64,000 nucleotides of DNA from an uncultured Acidimicrobiales bacterium (GTDB taxonomy: Bacteria > Actinomycetota > Acidimicrobiia > Acidimicrobiales > SZUA-35), in contig CALKTH010000001.1 in assembly GCA_937997485.1 (NCBI GenBank), forward strand, positions 1-64,000. The letters are read 5' to 3'. The position numbers and the translations under genes were made by a program. Below are positions 8,758-18,294 of the stretch, piece by piece. A model generated the notes under the pieces. The model made no database searches and was not told the origin of the DNA. It saw nothing but the letters and a program-made list of their open reading frames with translations. Within the stretch, counting starts at the first letter, position 1. Every line of letters starts with the position of its first letter.

Positions 8758-9707
8758 CCACGGCACGTCCCTTCTCGAATCGGATCACCGAAGCCCTCGG
8801 TGTTGACTACCCCATCATCCAGGCGCCCATGGGCTGGATCGCCCGCAGCCAGCTGGCCTCGGCAGTGTCCAATGCCGGCGGACTCGGCATCATCGAAACC
8901 TCGTCAGGTGAGCTGGACAACATCCGAGAAGAGATCCGCAAGATGGGCGATCTCACGGACAAGCCGTTCGGTGTGAACATCGCTCAGGCATTCGTCCGGG
9001 ATCCGAACATCGTGCAGTTCGTGATCGATCAGGGTGTCCGCTTCGTCACCACCTCGGCCGGCAACCCGCAGGCGTACACCTCCCAACTCAAGGAGGCCGG
9101 GCTCACCGTGTACCACGTGGTGCCCACGCTCAAGGGAGCGATCAAGGCCGTGGAAGCTGGGGTGGACGGGCTCGTTGTCGAGGGGGGCGAGGGCGGCGGC
9201 TTCAAGAATCCCGACCCTGTGGCGTCGATGGTGCTGCTCCCTCTCATCCGATCAAAGGTCAACGTGCCGATCGTTGCCGCTGGAGGAATCGTCGACGGCT
9301 CATCCATGGCCGCAGCGTTCGCTCTCGGCGCCGAAGCGGTCCAGATGGGAACGCGGATGGTCTCAGCGGCGGAGAGCCCGGTGCACGAGAACTGGAAGAA
9401 CGCGATCGTGGACGGGGCTGAGACGGACACGGTCTTCCTCAACGGACGCCACTCCCCCGCCCTCCGCGCATTGAAGACGGAGAAGTCCGAGGCGCTGCAG
9501 TGGGTGGAACACAACGTGTTCGGCGACTTCGGCGATGCCCAATCGCTCTACTTCGGCGGCGACATGAACGGGGCGATTGCCCTGACGGGCCAAGTCGCCG
9601 GGCGCATCGACGCCATCCGGCCCGTCGCCGATGTCATCGGCGACTGCGTTGAGGAGTTCTACGCGGTGATGGACAACCTTGCGGAGCGATACGTTCGGGG
9701 GTCATGA
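8754..9707 (+). CDS. Nitronate monooxygenase (2-nitropropane dioxygenase-like)
   Basis: 317-residue FMN-dependent TIM barrel. Seen: PIIQAPMGWIA at the N-terminus (FMN phosphate side), SNAGGLGII, FGVNIAQ, VEGGEGGGF and PIVAAGGIVDGSSMAAAFAL, followed by GAEAVQMGTRMV, all standard for the nitronate monooxygenase/NPD family. It should oxidise alkyl nitronates or act as a related flavoprotein in detoxification. ATGA overlaps link it to the genes on both sides. Confidence 0.9.
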   Translation: MTTARPFSNRITEALGVDYPIIQAPMGWIARSQLASAVSNAGGLGIIETSSGELDNIREEIRKMGDLTDKPFGVNIAQAFVRDPNIVQFVIDQGVRFVTTSAGNPQAYTSQLKEAGLTVYHVVPTLKGAIKAVEAGVDGLVVEGGEGGGFKNPDPVASMVLLPLIRSKVNVPIVAAGGIVDGSSMAAAFALGAEAVQMGTRMVSAAESPVHENWKNAIVDGAETDTVFLNGRHSPALRALKTEKSEALQWVEHNVFGDFGDAQSLYFGGDMNGAIALTGQVAGRIDAIRPVADVIGDCVEEFYAVMDNLAERYVRGS

Positions 9708-10543
9708 CCGACGCCGCCGAAGCCTTGCCACTGGTGCCTCCGATCGTTTCCGCCCACTGGCTGCAGGAGCAGTACAACGTCGTCACCGTGTGCGACGTTC
9801 GCACCTACATGGACGGCCGGGATGGCTGGGCTGCGTACCTCGACGGCCACCTGCCCGGTGCTCGCTACGTCGACCTCGAAGGGACCCTCTCCGCCCCCGC
9901 TGCTCCCATCGTTGGGCGACACCCGCTGCCCGACCCCACGCTCTTCGCCAAAGGCTTGGGCGCGCTGGGCATCAGCAACGACCAGACCGTCATTGCGTAC
10001 GACGACATGAGTGGCGCATTCGCTGGCCGACTCGTGTGGATGCTTCGAGCGCTTGGCCAACCTGCTGCTCTACTGGACGGTGGACTTGCTGCCTGGAAGG
10101 GCGTGCGCGAACGGGGCCAGGTGCTGGTGGACCCCGTCGAACGAGACGCCGTGCCATGGCCAACTGACGTGTTCGTGGATGCCGACACAGTGGCCAGCCA
10201 CATCGCAGCTGGCGGTGTCGTGGCCGACAGCCGCAGCGCCCCCCGATATCGGGGCGAGTTCGAGCCACTCGATGCCAAAGCGGGTCACGTGCCCGGCGCC
10301 ATCAACCTCCCCTTCGACGAGAACCTGAACGCAGCGGGACGCTTTCTGTCACCGGTGGATCTGCAGACGCGCTTCGCCGACGCAGGAGTCGACAGCACGG
10401 CCATCTTCTATTGCGGCTCGGGTGTGACCGCCTGCCACAACTTGCTGGCCGCGGAACGCGCGGGCCTCGGACCGGGCAAGCTCTACGTGGGTTCATGGAG
10501 CGGGTGGTCTTCCGACGACGAGCGAGAGGTAGCAACCGGATGA
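9704..10543 (+). CDS. Sulfurtransferase (3-mercaptopyruvate/thiosulfate type, two rhodanese domains)
   Basis: 279 residues with two rhodanese domains, an inactive N-terminal one and a C-terminal catalytic one. The active loop reads CGSGVTA (Cys237 to 243), which is the 3-mercaptopyruvate sulfurtransferase form of the loop rather than the CRKGVTA form of thiosulfate sulfurtransferases. GEFEPLDAKAGHVPGAINLP and the CH2A-type stretches are also typical. The protein moves sulfane sulfur from mercaptopyruvate or thiosulfate to an acceptor. Both ends overlap neighbours by ATGA. Substrate preference is inferred from the loop only. Confidence 0.88.
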   Translation: MTDAAEALPLVPPIVSAHWLQEQYNVVTVCDVRTYMDGRDGWAAYLDGHLPGARYVDLEGTLSAPAAPIVGRHPLPDPTLFAKGLGALGISNDQTVIAYDDMSGAFAGRLVWMLRALGQPAALLDGGLAAWKGVRERGQVLVDPVERDAVPWPTDVFVDADTVASHIAAGGVVADSRSAPRYRGEFEPLDAKAGHVPGAINLPFDENLNAAGRFLSPVDLQTRFADAGVDSTAIFYCGSGVTACHNLLAAERAGLGPGKLYVGSWSGWSSDDEREVATG

Positions 10544-11574
10544 TGGTCGCACCGAAAACGAAGCGACTGCGAGCGATTGCCGGGTTCCTGGCCATGGCCG
10601 TCATCGCCGCCTCCTGCACCTCAGCTGGCGAAAGCAGCGTCGAGGACTCAACCACGGCGGCACCCACGACCGTTGCTCCCACCACTACGGCGGCTCCCAC
10701 CACCGAAGCGCCGACCACGACCGAAGCCACGACGACAACGGTTGAGACAACGACCACCTCCGTTCCCGTGGCCGCGCCAGATGAGCAGGCGCTCCCCGAA
10801 GACCCTGGTGCGCTGGCTGAGGCCATCACCGAGGCCGAACGAGCCGTGCGGGACGAAGCGATCGGCGCAGAAGAAGCAATGGCATGGGGTCGGCGCCAGC
10901 AAGCGCTCTACCGGGTGTTGAGCGCCAATCCCGAGTGGGCAACGGGCGTTCTCGAAGGCGTCGGGCCGGATGTGCTGCGGGCCTACAACTCGAACTGGGT
11001 CGCCCGTCAGAACCTGTCGGCACTGGTCAACAGCACCAACCTCGCCACCTCTCTGCCCGCGTGGCGGCTCAACGCCCCACTGCCGGCCGATGAGCTCCTC
11101 GCCTTCTACAAGGAGGCGGAGGCGCAGACCGGTGTTGGCTGGGAGTACCTCGCCGCCATCAATCTGGTGGAAACACGAATGGGCCGAATCGAAGGGCTCT
11201 CGACTGCCGGGGCGACCGGCCCCATGCAGTTCTTGCCGGCCACGTGGGCTGAGTGTTGCGAGGGCGATGTCACGAACGACCGCGACGCCATCATCGGCGC
11301 CGGCGTCTACCTGCGAGCGAGGGGATTCGAGGACAGCGTCGACGACGCCATCTTTGGCTACAACAACTCCCAGCGGTACGTCGACGCGGTGAAGGCCTAC
11401 GCCGAGGTCATGCGCAGCGACGAGTTGGCCTACCGGGGCTACCACGCCTGGCAGGTCTACTTCCTCTCCGCCTCCGGTCTCATCCTGATGCCCGAGGGCT
11501 ACGAGCAGACCGAGCCCATCGAGGTTGACGAATGGCTCGCCGCCAACCCCGATGCCCTGATCTCCGGCCCGTAG
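10540..11574 (+). CDS. Lytic transglycosylase-like lipoprotein
   Basis: 344 residues from ATG 10540, which overlaps the previous stop as ATGATG. A basic n-region, a hydrophobic stretch ending AASC (Cys26) and then SAGESS make a lipoprotein signal. Residues 38-75 are a Thr/Pro/Ala linker of the TTAAPTT type, giving reach through the wall. The catalytic domain (about 195-320) is SLT-like: catalytic Glu211 in INLVETRMGR, GPMQFLP at 227-233, then AIIGAGVYLRARG and AIFGYNNSQRYVDAV. It should cleave the glycan strand of peptidoglycan. It is odd to find a wall enzyme as the last gene of an otherwise metabolic chain. An upstream in-frame ATG (10411) lies inside the sulfurtransferase gene and was rejected. 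Confidence 0.87.
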   Translation: MMVAPKTKRLRAIAGFLAMAVIAASCTSAGESSVEDSTTAAPTTVAPTTTAAPTTEAPTTTEATTTTVETTTTSVPVAAPDEQALPEDPGALAEAITEAERAVRDEAIGAEEAMAWGRRQQALYRVLSANPEWATGVLEGVGPDVLRAYNSNWVARQNLSALVNSTNLATSLPAWRLNAPLPADELLAFYKEAEAQTGVGWEYLAAINLVETRMGRIEGLSTAGATGPMQFLPATWAECCEGDVTNDRDAIIGAGVYLRARGFEDSVDDAIFGYNNSQRYVDAVKAYAEVMRSDELAYRGYHAWQVYFLSASGLILMPEGYEQTEPIEVDEWLAANPDALISGP

Positions 11575-11633
11575 CGCCGTGGGCGTCAGCACCAGCGACG
11601 TCGGATTCGCTCACACAGCAACAGCGACGCCGC

Positions 11634-13121
11634 TCAGGCGATGCTGCCGCCGCCACCACCGCCGATAGGGGCATCGTCTGGCGACCAGAACGAGATCTCG
11701 CCTCGGCCCACAAGCAACGGCTCGGTGCTCACCACCGAAGGATCGTTGGGATCAGGTAGCACCTGCACGAAGATGCCGGTCTCGCCTCGGAAGGATCCAG
11801 CGAACACGAAGCCGGAACCGTCCGGCGCCCAGCTGCTGTGGCTCAGGGCGTACTGAGCGAAGAACGGCAGGTACGAGCCGAGGTACAGGTCAGACGGCCG
11901 ATAGCTCGGCGAGACGGCGTACTCCGCGCCCTCGGTCCAGAAGTGCCACTCGGCCAAATTGGCGGCGTCGGCCATATCGAGACCCATCCACGCCAACCGG
12001 GTGCTGTCGGGAGACCACTCGAACGCGAACACTCGCTCCTCAGTGACCATCTGCTTCTCACCCGTCTCGAGATCCAGCACCACCAACTGCGGTGACGGTC
12101 GCGGCGGAGTCTGAGGGGCCGTCTCGTCGGTACCCGCTTCAGGGTCACCGCCGTCAACGCCATCGTCTTCGGAGTCCGTGGGCGGCTCGTCGGACTCCGA
12201 CAGCTGGTCAGGCGACGCCGGTTCGACGTACGCAACCTGCGTGCCATCGGGACTGGCCACGAAGTTGAGATCGCCCGGCGGCACTGCGAACTCGGTGCTG
12301 CCGCCATTCACGAGATCGACCACCAACAGGCCACCATCGCCGCCGAGGAGAACACGCTCCTCGTCCAGCCACATGGGTGCGGCGAAGTTTCGGAACGGCA
12401 GATCGAGCGTCTGCGTGTCGACCTCGTCCACGATGCGGACCTCGTCGCCGACGTGGGAGACCCAGAGCCGCTGGCCGGGGTTCCAGTGGAAGAAGTACGG
12501 GGCGCCCGTGTCGAGCGGCTGAGCCGGCGAGCCCACGGCAGCGAAGCCCGCCTCCAGCCCTCCGCCAGATGGACTGTTCTGCAGATAGCCAACCCCAGTG
12601 TCGCGGCCATCCCATTGGAGGTAGAACGCGCCAGCTCCATCCAGAGGCGACAGCACGCTCGTGCCAGATTCCTGGTCGAACACTTCGATCGATGAACCCT
12701 CTGGCGTGAAGAGGCTCCACGCGAGCAGGTTCCCCTCGTTCGAGAACACCGGTTGGGTGGCTGCGCTGCGTGCCGCGCCACCGATGAGGCCGGCGCTTGA
12801 GCCGTTGGGGTTCATCAACCCGATAGACGAACCGAGTGTGAAAACCAAACGCCCGGGAAGGGTGGCGAGGGCTTCGATCTCCGTCTCGTCGAGAGGAGGC
12901 ACCGTGGGTGCCGGCGGCAGCGTCGTACTGGGACGCAGGGGCTCAAGCGTCGTGGTGGTCTCTTCAACGGCTTCGTCGTCAGCGCCACCGGGCGTGCACG
13001 CTGCCGCGATGAGAGCAAGGCAGATGGCGAGAAGCAGAGGAAAGGCACGACGGGGCAAGGGCGACACCGTAGAAGATGTCACGCCTGGAGCTGGGGTCAG
13101 GCCTCTGGTGAGACCTTCCAT
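11634..13121 (-). CDS. Beta-propeller (TolB/PD40-like) lipoprotein
   Basis: About 495 residues. A basic stretch and a hydrophobic segment ending in LIAAAC make a lipoprotein signal, followed by a Thr/Pro linker (TTTLEPLRPSTTLPPAP). The body has repeated blades with the PD40 look: FSNEGNLLAWS, FVASPDGTQVAYV, FEWSPDSTRLAWMG and SHSSWAPDGSGFVFAG, plus a low-complexity Asp/Glu/Ser loop (around 12130-12200). It is presumably an outer-face, membrane-anchored scaffold or sensor. The start is uncertain: ATG 13121 gives a long n-region, while a GTG at 13067 would put the basic residues closer to the membrane; neither has a clear ribosome site. Divergent from the acyl-CoA ligase. Confidence 0.8.
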   Translation of the reverse strand: MEGLTRGLTPAPGVTSSTVSPLPRRAFPLLLAICLALIAAACTPGGADDEAVEETTTTLEPLRPSTTLPPAPTVPPLDETEIEALATLPGRLVFTLGSSIGLMNPNGSSAGLIGGAARSAATQPVFSNEGNLLAWSLFTPEGSSIEVFDQESGTSVLSPLDGAGAFYLQWDGRDTGVGYLQNSPSGGGLEAGFAAVGSPAQPLDTGAPYFFHWNPGQRLWVSHVGDEVRIVDEVDTQTLDLPFRNFAAPMWLDEERVLLGGDGGLLVVDLVNGGSTEFAVPPGDLNFVASPDGTQVAYVEPASPDQLSESDEPPTDSEDDGVDGGDPEAGTDETAPQTPPRPSPQLVVLDLETGEKQMVTEERVFAFEWSPDSTRLAWMGLDMADAANLAEWHFWTEGAEYAVSPSYRPSDLYLGSYLPFFAQYALSHSSWAPDGSGFVFAGSFRGETGIFVQVLPDPNDPSVVSTEPLLVGRGEISFWSPDDAPIGGGGGGSIA

Positions 13122-13156
13122 TCGAACTGTCGAGCGGCGAGGCGTAGCGTCTGGCC

Positions 13157-14665
13157 ATGTCCGAGGATGCAGACCTTTTCGTTTCATCAGACGCGGCCGC
13201 TACCGGACCGTCGTTCGCCGCTCGCCTCTGGCAGCTCGCCGACGAACGCGGCGACGAGCCGGCGATCTCCTTCGACGGTGAGACGCTGGCCTTCGCCGAG
13301 ATGGTCGGGCACGCCAATGCGATGGCGAAGCACTACCTCTCAGTGGGAGCGAAGACCGGCGACTTCATCACGGTGGCCGAACCGAACTCGCACGAGAATC
13401 TGATCAGCACTGCTGCGTGCTGGTTGATGGGGGCCGTCCCCCAACCTGTTTCTGCTCGCCTGCCGGCATCCGAACTGGCAGCCATCATCGAGCTGGCCGA
13501 TCCCGCCGTCGTCGTGGGAGCGGAGGCAGCAGACGACGCAGGTGCCCGGGCCTCGGTCCGACGGGGGACTCGCCTCCCGCCCGACCTTGACCGGCTCGAT
13601 GACGTGATCTCGCCGGCGTGGAAGGCACCGACCTCCGGAGGGTCCACTGGTCGCCCGAAGCTGATCGTTTCGGGCGATCCGTCGGTCTACCTGGACACGC
13701 TGCGGGATCGCGCCGAACTGTTCGGCTCCGCCGTGGGCGAGACGATGGTGATGCCCGGACCGCTCTATCACAACGGCCCGTTCATCTGGGCGTGGCAGCA
13801 TCTGCTGCTCGGCGGCCACCTTCAGCTTCTCGGCCGGTTCGATGCGGAGGCCACGATGGCCGCCGTCCAGGAAACGCAAGCGACTTCGATCTACATGGTG
13901 CCGACCATGATGCAGCGCATCTGGAAACTCCCCGATGACGTCAGGGGCACCTACGACTTGAGTTCACTTCGTCGACTCTGGCATCTCGCCGAACCCTGCC
14001 CGGCCTGGCTCAAGCATGCATGGATCGATTGGCTCGGTCCCGATGTGATCTGGGAGCTCTATGGGGGTACGGAGGGTCAGGCCGCCACCGTGTTGAGTGG
14101 CCACGAGTGGCTGCAGCACGAGGGGTCCGTCGGCCGGACCACGGGGGGAGAGATCAAGATCTGCGACGACGACGGCAACGAGCTGCCGCCTGGCGAGACG
14201 GGCGAGGTCTGGATGCGGGCGGTGGGGCGAGACACACCCACCTATCACTACATCGGCGCCGAAGCTGAACAGCGAGATGGTTGGGAGTGCCTGGGAGACA
14301 TCGGCTGGATGGACGCCGACGGCTTCCTCTACCTCGCCGACCGTCGCACCGACATGATCCTGGTCGGCGGCGCCAACGTGTATCCGGCCGAGATCGAGGC
14401 CGCCATCAATCAGCACCCTGCCGTGCGCAGCTCGGCCGTGATCGGTCTGCCCGACGACGACAAGGGCAGCGTGGTGCACGCCATTGTCGACGCGCCCGAA
14501 GACCAGGGCGGCATCGAATCCAGTGAGCTGGCCACCTTCCTGGCTGATCACCTCGTCATCTACAAGATTCCCCGTTCGTTCGAGTTCGTCGACGAACCGC
14601 TACGGGATGACGCGGGCAAGGTCCGTCGAAGCGCCCTTCGGGCCGAGCGAGTCGCTTCCTCCTGA
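13157..14665 (+). CDS. AMP-dependent acyl-CoA synthetase/ligase
   Basis: 502 residues, ANL superfamily. Motifs: phosphate loop TSGGSTGRPKL, YGGTEGQ (A5-type), GDIGWMDADGFLYLADRRTDMI (core hinge Asp/Arg), GGANVYPAEIE, and the C-terminal catalytic lysine in DDAGKVRRSAL. The MPGPLYHNGPF stretch is shared with the CaiC/bile-acid-CoA-ligase-like group of actinobacteria, so a fatty, aromatic or steroid-side-chain acid is a plausible substrate. ATP plus acid gives acyl-AMP, then acyl-CoA. The next gene, an APH-type kinase often linked to acyl-CoA dehydrogenases, follows after 22 bases, supporting a lipid-catabolism context. Confidence 0.9.
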   Translation: MSEDADLFVSSDAAATGPSFAARLWQLADERGDEPAISFDGETLAFAEMVGHANAMAKHYLSVGAKTGDFITVAEPNSHENLISTAACWLMGAVPQPVSARLPASELAAIIELADPAVVVGAEAADDAGARASVRRGTRLPPDLDRLDDVISPAWKAPTSGGSTGRPKLIVSGDPSVYLDTLRDRAELFGSAVGETMVMPGPLYHNGPFIWAWQHLLLGGHLQLLGRFDAEATMAAVQETQATSIYMVPTMMQRIWKLPDDVRGTYDLSSLRRLWHLAEPCPAWLKHAWIDWLGPDVIWELYGGTEGQAATVLSGHEWLQHEGSVGRTTGGEIKICDDDGNELPPGETGEVWMRAVGRDTPTYHYIGAEAEQRDGWECLGDIGWMDADGFLYLADRRTDMILVGGANVYPAEIEAAINQHPAVRSSAVIGLPDDDKGSVVHAIVDAPEDQGGIESSELATFLADHLVIYKIPRSFEFVDEPLRDDAGKVRRSALRAERVASS

Positions 14666-14687
14666 CGAGCCTGTTATCAACTCTTCC

Positions 14688-15722
14688 GTGACTGACGTAC
14701 GAGGTATCAACGCCGAGCCGGTGAGCGACTGGCTGACCGCCAACATCGAGGGTGCCGAGGGACCGTTCACGTTCGAGTTCATCACCGGTGGCCACTCGAA
14801 CCTGACCTACAAGGTCACGTGCGGCGACGGGACCAATCTCGTGCTGCGACGCCCGCCGCTCGGCATGGTGATCGCCACCGCGCATGACATGGGACGGGAG
14901 CATCGGATCATCTCCGGCGTCGGCCAGACCGATGTGCCCGTTCCTCGAGCCCTTGGCTTCTGCGAAGACGAGTCCGTCAACGACGCTCCCTTCTACGTGA
15001 TGAGCTACGTTGAGGGCGAGGTGCTCCACACCGATGAAGCGGCCGAGGAGTACACCACCCCCGAGTTGCGAGCAGCGCTCAGTGAGTCCGTCGTCGATGT
15101 GCTTGCCACATTGCACCTCTCCAACCCCGATGACATCGGGCTCGGTGAACTTGGTCGCAAGGAGGCCTACCTCGATCGCCAGTTGAAGCGCTGGGCCACT
15201 CAGTGGGAGAAGACGAAGACGCGCGAGCTCGACTCCATGGAGCGAGCCCATGCCGCCCTCGTCGCTCAGAAGCCGGAGCAGCGCTACACCGGCGTCGTCC
15301 ATGGCGACTACCGCCTCGGCAACATGCTGGCCAACACCACCACGGGCGAAGTCGCCGCCGTGCTCGACTGGGAACTCTGCACGCTCGGAGACGTGCTCGC
15401 CGATGTCGGCTACTTGCTCAACAACTGGATCGAGCCAGGCGAGGAGGCGGCTCGGGGCGCCACGGCCTACCCGACCCAGGTCGAGGGATTCTCCACTCGC
15501 GAAGAGTTGGTGGCCCGCTACATCGAGAAGACCGGTTTCGAAGTCGAGAACGTCGAGTACTACCAGGCGTTCCAGCACTGGCGCCTCGCAGCCATCGTTG
15601 AGGGTGTCCTCGCTCGCTATCTCAAGGGCGTCATGGGCGACGGCGAAGTCGACCTCGACGCGTACCGCGAGCAGGTCGAAGCAATGTCGAATGAGGCGCT
15701 GCGCCTGCTCGGCGAGGACTGA
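14688..15722 (+). CDS. APH/ACAD10-type phosphotransferase
   Basis: 344 residues from GTG 14688; an earlier in-frame ATG lies inside the ligase gene and is rejected. FITGGHSNLTYKV is the nucleotide loop, VLRRPP contains the conserved Lys/Arg-like position, VVHGDYRLGNML is the catalytic HGDxxxxN motif, and AVLDWELCTLGD carries the metal-binding aspartate. This is the aminoglycoside-phosphotransferase fold in its ACAD10/11 subgroup, whose members phosphorylate hydroxy-acyl-CoAs or related hydroxylated metabolites. Pairing with the acyl-CoA ligase upstream fits a short pathway for hydroxylated acids; that is inference. Confidence 0.87.
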   Translation: MTDVRGINAEPVSDWLTANIEGAEGPFTFEFITGGHSNLTYKVTCGDGTNLVLRRPPLGMVIATAHDMGREHRIISGVGQTDVPVPRALGFCEDESVNDAPFYVMSYVEGEVLHTDEAAEEYTTPELRAALSESVVDVLATLHLSNPDDIGLGELGRKEAYLDRQLKRWATQWEKTKTRELDSMERAHAALVAQKPEQRYTGVVHGDYRLGNMLANTTTGEVAAVLDWELCTLGDVLADVGYLLNNWIEPGEEAARGATAYPTQVEGFSTREELVARYIEKTGFEVENVEYYQAFQHWRLAAIVEGVLARYLKGVMGDGEVDLDAYREQVEAMSNEALRLLGED

Positions 15723-15747
15723 CCCGCCGCACCGGCCCCACAGACGG

Positions 15748-17304
15748 TCAGTCGCCGATACGGCCCGAGCCGTAGTCGGTCAAGGTCACGCCAGTGATGT
15801 CAGCGAACTCGCTGGACTCGGAGAAGTTGTTCAGCACTTCCCCCCGGCTGTTCTCGCCGCGATAGAGACGATCGGCCCAATACCCGTGACCACCGGCATC
15901 TTCGCAACGCCCGAGAGCGTTCCGATACAGCGTCGAGACAAAGTCGAGAACTCGAAGGTCGGAGCCGTACAACTCTTCGACCTCGGCGGCTTGTGAGAAG
16001 AACTCGGTGATGTCTTCGATCGGACGACCGTTCGCATATTCGTTCCGCCAGAACTCGAACCCACCAGCGTCCGGTTGGCGACGGAACATCACGCCATAGA
16101 GCCGCCAAATACGGGCCGCCGCAGGGTCAGTCTGCACCAGTTCGGCGTACTCACCGCCACCCGAACCAGCGACGCCGTTGGCCGCCACGGCTGAGCACCC
16201 GCCTGAGCCTTCCGCCGTGGTCCGCCCGTCGACCAGTTCACCCCAGCCGATGACTTGCATGCGACCGACCATGTCCGCCGGGATCGAGTGCTGAGGACGG
16301 TCGGAAGCGCTGCCCGTCGGTGTCATCAGGTGGTCTTGATACGTGTTCTCGTCCCAATGGCTGAGCGACGAGCCGGGTTCGAACGTGCGTGGGTTGTAGA
16401 GCCGCCCCGGTTGCCCGTTCCGGTTCGGATGGACGTGCATGAAGAGTGGAAGCGTCTCGATCGCCTCTTCCGGTCCCTCGAAGTCAAGGAGTTGGCCGTA
16501 GCCGGGGTCGTTGGCCACCTGCGTGTCGTACAGAAGGTGCGTGTCGTAAAGATCTGGCGGCGAGGCGAATTCGGGTCCGTCCTCTCCCAGACGGGCGCTG
16601 GAGGACATCCCGAGTGCGTGGGCGAATTCGTGCAGCACCGTGTCGACCATGTCATACGTTCCGTAGGGGCAGGCGCCAGCGTCGATGGCGGTACACCAGC
16701 GGTCCCGCACTCCGTTGTACAGGCGGCTGTTGATGAGCATTCCGGCCTCGGCCAGCGACGGGAACTCATCCTGGCCCGAGTGGTGGTTGATGATGGCGGC
16801 CGGCACGTAGGCGTCGGTGCCGAGCTCAGCGGACTGGCGGTAGGAGAAGATGCCGGCTGCACCCAGGATGCCTTCACCAACGTCGCCCCAGTAGAACTCG
16901 ATGACGACCGGGCCCTGCGGCTGCAACACATCGTTCCACTGCGCCGCGCTCCAATCGACCAGCGCTTTGACGTCGGCCGGGATTCGGCCGTTGCCCTCCA
17001 TGTACTGGATGTGGATGCCAGGCGTTGTCATGGCCGCCGTGCGATTCGCCCCATTCGCATGGTTGGCGTTGCCGAAGCGCGGATCCTCGATGAGCTCAGC
17101 GACCTGCTCGATGGAAAGCGACTGCTCGCTCCCGTTGATGCCATCGACGATGAAGCGTCCAGCACGATCGTCCACGGTCGTAGGCGACCATGTGTCCTCA
17201 ATCCCATCTTCGGTCTCCCCGGCGGCGACCGGTGACGCGCCCAAGGCTGCAAGTGCGATGAAACCAGCAGAAGCAACCGCACCGAGACGAGACCATCGAG
17301 CCAT
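15748..17304 (-). CDS. Secreted metalloprotease-like protein with C-terminal DUF4214
   Basis: 518 residues from ATG 17304 (AAGGTG site upstream). Residues 1-28 form a Sec signal (basic start, FIALAALGAS, cleavage after PVAA). HEFAHALGMSSSA at 225-237 is an HExxH zinc motif of the 'HExxHGLGFxS' kind, and SHWDENTYQDHLMTP (315-329) supplies the later segment typical of that group. The last 120 residues are DUF4214: YGVMFRRQPDAGGFEFW, then LYRNALGRCEDAGGHGYW and FSESSEFA. DUF4214 is a surface or calcium-associated module of unclear role. Likely an exported endopeptidase; the specificity is unknown. It is divergent from surE with 171 bases between the starts. Confidence 0.85.
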   Translation of the reverse strand: MARWSRLGAVASAGFIALAALGASPVAAGETEDGIEDTWSPTTVDDRAGRFIVDGINGSEQSLSIEQVAELIEDPRFGNANHANGANRTAAMTTPGIHIQYMEGNGRIPADVKALVDWSAAQWNDVLQPQGPVVIEFYWGDVGEGILGAAGIFSYRQSAELGTDAYVPAAIINHHSGQDEFPSLAEAGMLINSRLYNGVRDRWCTAIDAGACPYGTYDMVDTVLHEFAHALGMSSSARLGEDGPEFASPPDLYDTHLLYDTQVANDPGYGQLLDFEGPEEAIETLPLFMHVHPNRNGQPGRLYNPRTFEPGSSLSHWDENTYQDHLMTPTGSASDRPQHSIPADMVGRMQVIGWGELVDGRTTAEGSGGCSAVAANGVAGSGGGEYAELVQTDPAAARIWRLYGVMFRRQPDAGGFEFWRNEYANGRPIEDITEFFSQAAEVEELYGSDLRVLDFVSTLYRNALGRCEDAGGHGYWADRLYRGENSRGEVLNNFSESSEFADITGVTLTDYGSGRIGD

Positions 17305-17475
17305 GGAGCACCTTTTCGTGGGAGAAAGACTGAGTGTCGCGAGTGAACCGATGTGCGACATGAGCCAGACAGCCCCTGCCCGTAGAGTCGACTTCTCCAT
17401 GTCTCAAGCGCTGGAACCACCCGCTCCTCACCTGCCGTTTCTCCGCTGTTCGGATTGGGACGGTAAGTTCGCTCG

Positions 17476-18294
17476 ATGCGTCTCCTCCTGACCAACGACG
17501 ACGGCATCGATTCGATCGGCCTTCACGTGCTCGCCCGCCGAATGCGAGAGTTCGGTGAGGTCATCATCGTTGCCCCCGACCAGGAGTACTCGGGCGCCGG
17601 TGCGGCGATCGGTGCCATCTGGGATATGCGCCCGGAAGTCAGTGAAGGTCACGTCGACGGGATCGACGAGGCGTGGGCGGTGTCAGGCGCTCCGGCGCTC
17701 TGCGTCATGTTCGCACGGATGGGTGCATTCGGTCCGGCACCAGATCTCATCGTGAGTGGCATCAATCCGGGGGCCAATGTCGGCCGCTCCGTCTATCACT
17801 CGGGCACGATCGGCGCTGCAATCTCCGGCCGAAACGGTGGCATCTCTGGTGTGGCCGTCAGCCAGGCCGTCCACAACTTCGGGGTCGAAGGACAGGCCTG
17901 GGAAGAGACCATCAAAGATCTCCATTGGGAGACCGCAGCCGAGGTTGCCGCATCAGCAGTGCAGGCCATGATCGACACGCCACCACCAGCCGGCTCGATT
18001 CTGAACGTCAACGTGCCTGACCTTCCCGTCGACGAGCTGACGGAGTGGCGCTGGACCGAGGTGGGTGTCGCCCCGCCAAACGCGATGGTGGGCGCCACGC
18101 TCGAGCAGAAGCTCGGTCACAAGGGCCGCTACCACGTGAACATGTCCTACGGCGGCAGCGCCGATCAGCCCGAGGGCACCGACACTCGAGCGATCAAAGA
18201 CCATGCCGTGTCGCTCACCTGGCTCAGCCGGATCGTGGCCGACGAGCCACACACGCCGAGCGTCGATGCCGCGATGAACTCACTGATCGGATGA
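17476..18294 (+). CDS. surE: 5'/3'-nucleotidase SurE
   Basis: 272 residues. The metal site LLTNDDGID (Asp-Asp), VAPDQEYSGAG and the SGINPGANVGRSVYHSGTIGAA block are diagnostic of SurE, which dephosphorylates nucleoside 5'- and 3'-monophosphates with a divalent metal in the cytoplasm. It starts at ATG 17476, and its stop overlaps the start of the next gene as ATGA, so the small protein that follows is translationally coupled. Confidence 0.93.
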   Translation: MRLLLTNDDGIDSIGLHVLARRMREFGEVIIVAPDQEYSGAGAAIGAIWDMRPEVSEGHVDGIDEAWAVSGAPALCVMFARMGAFGPAPDLIVSGINPGANVGRSVYHSGTIGAAISGRNGGISGVAVSQAVHNFGVEGQAWEETIKDLHWETAAEVAASAVQAMIDTPPPAGSILNVNVPDLPVDELTEWRWTEVGVAPPNAMVGATLEQKLGHKGRYHVNMSYGGSADQPEGTDTRAIKDHAVSLTWLSRIVADEPHTPSVDAAMNSLIG

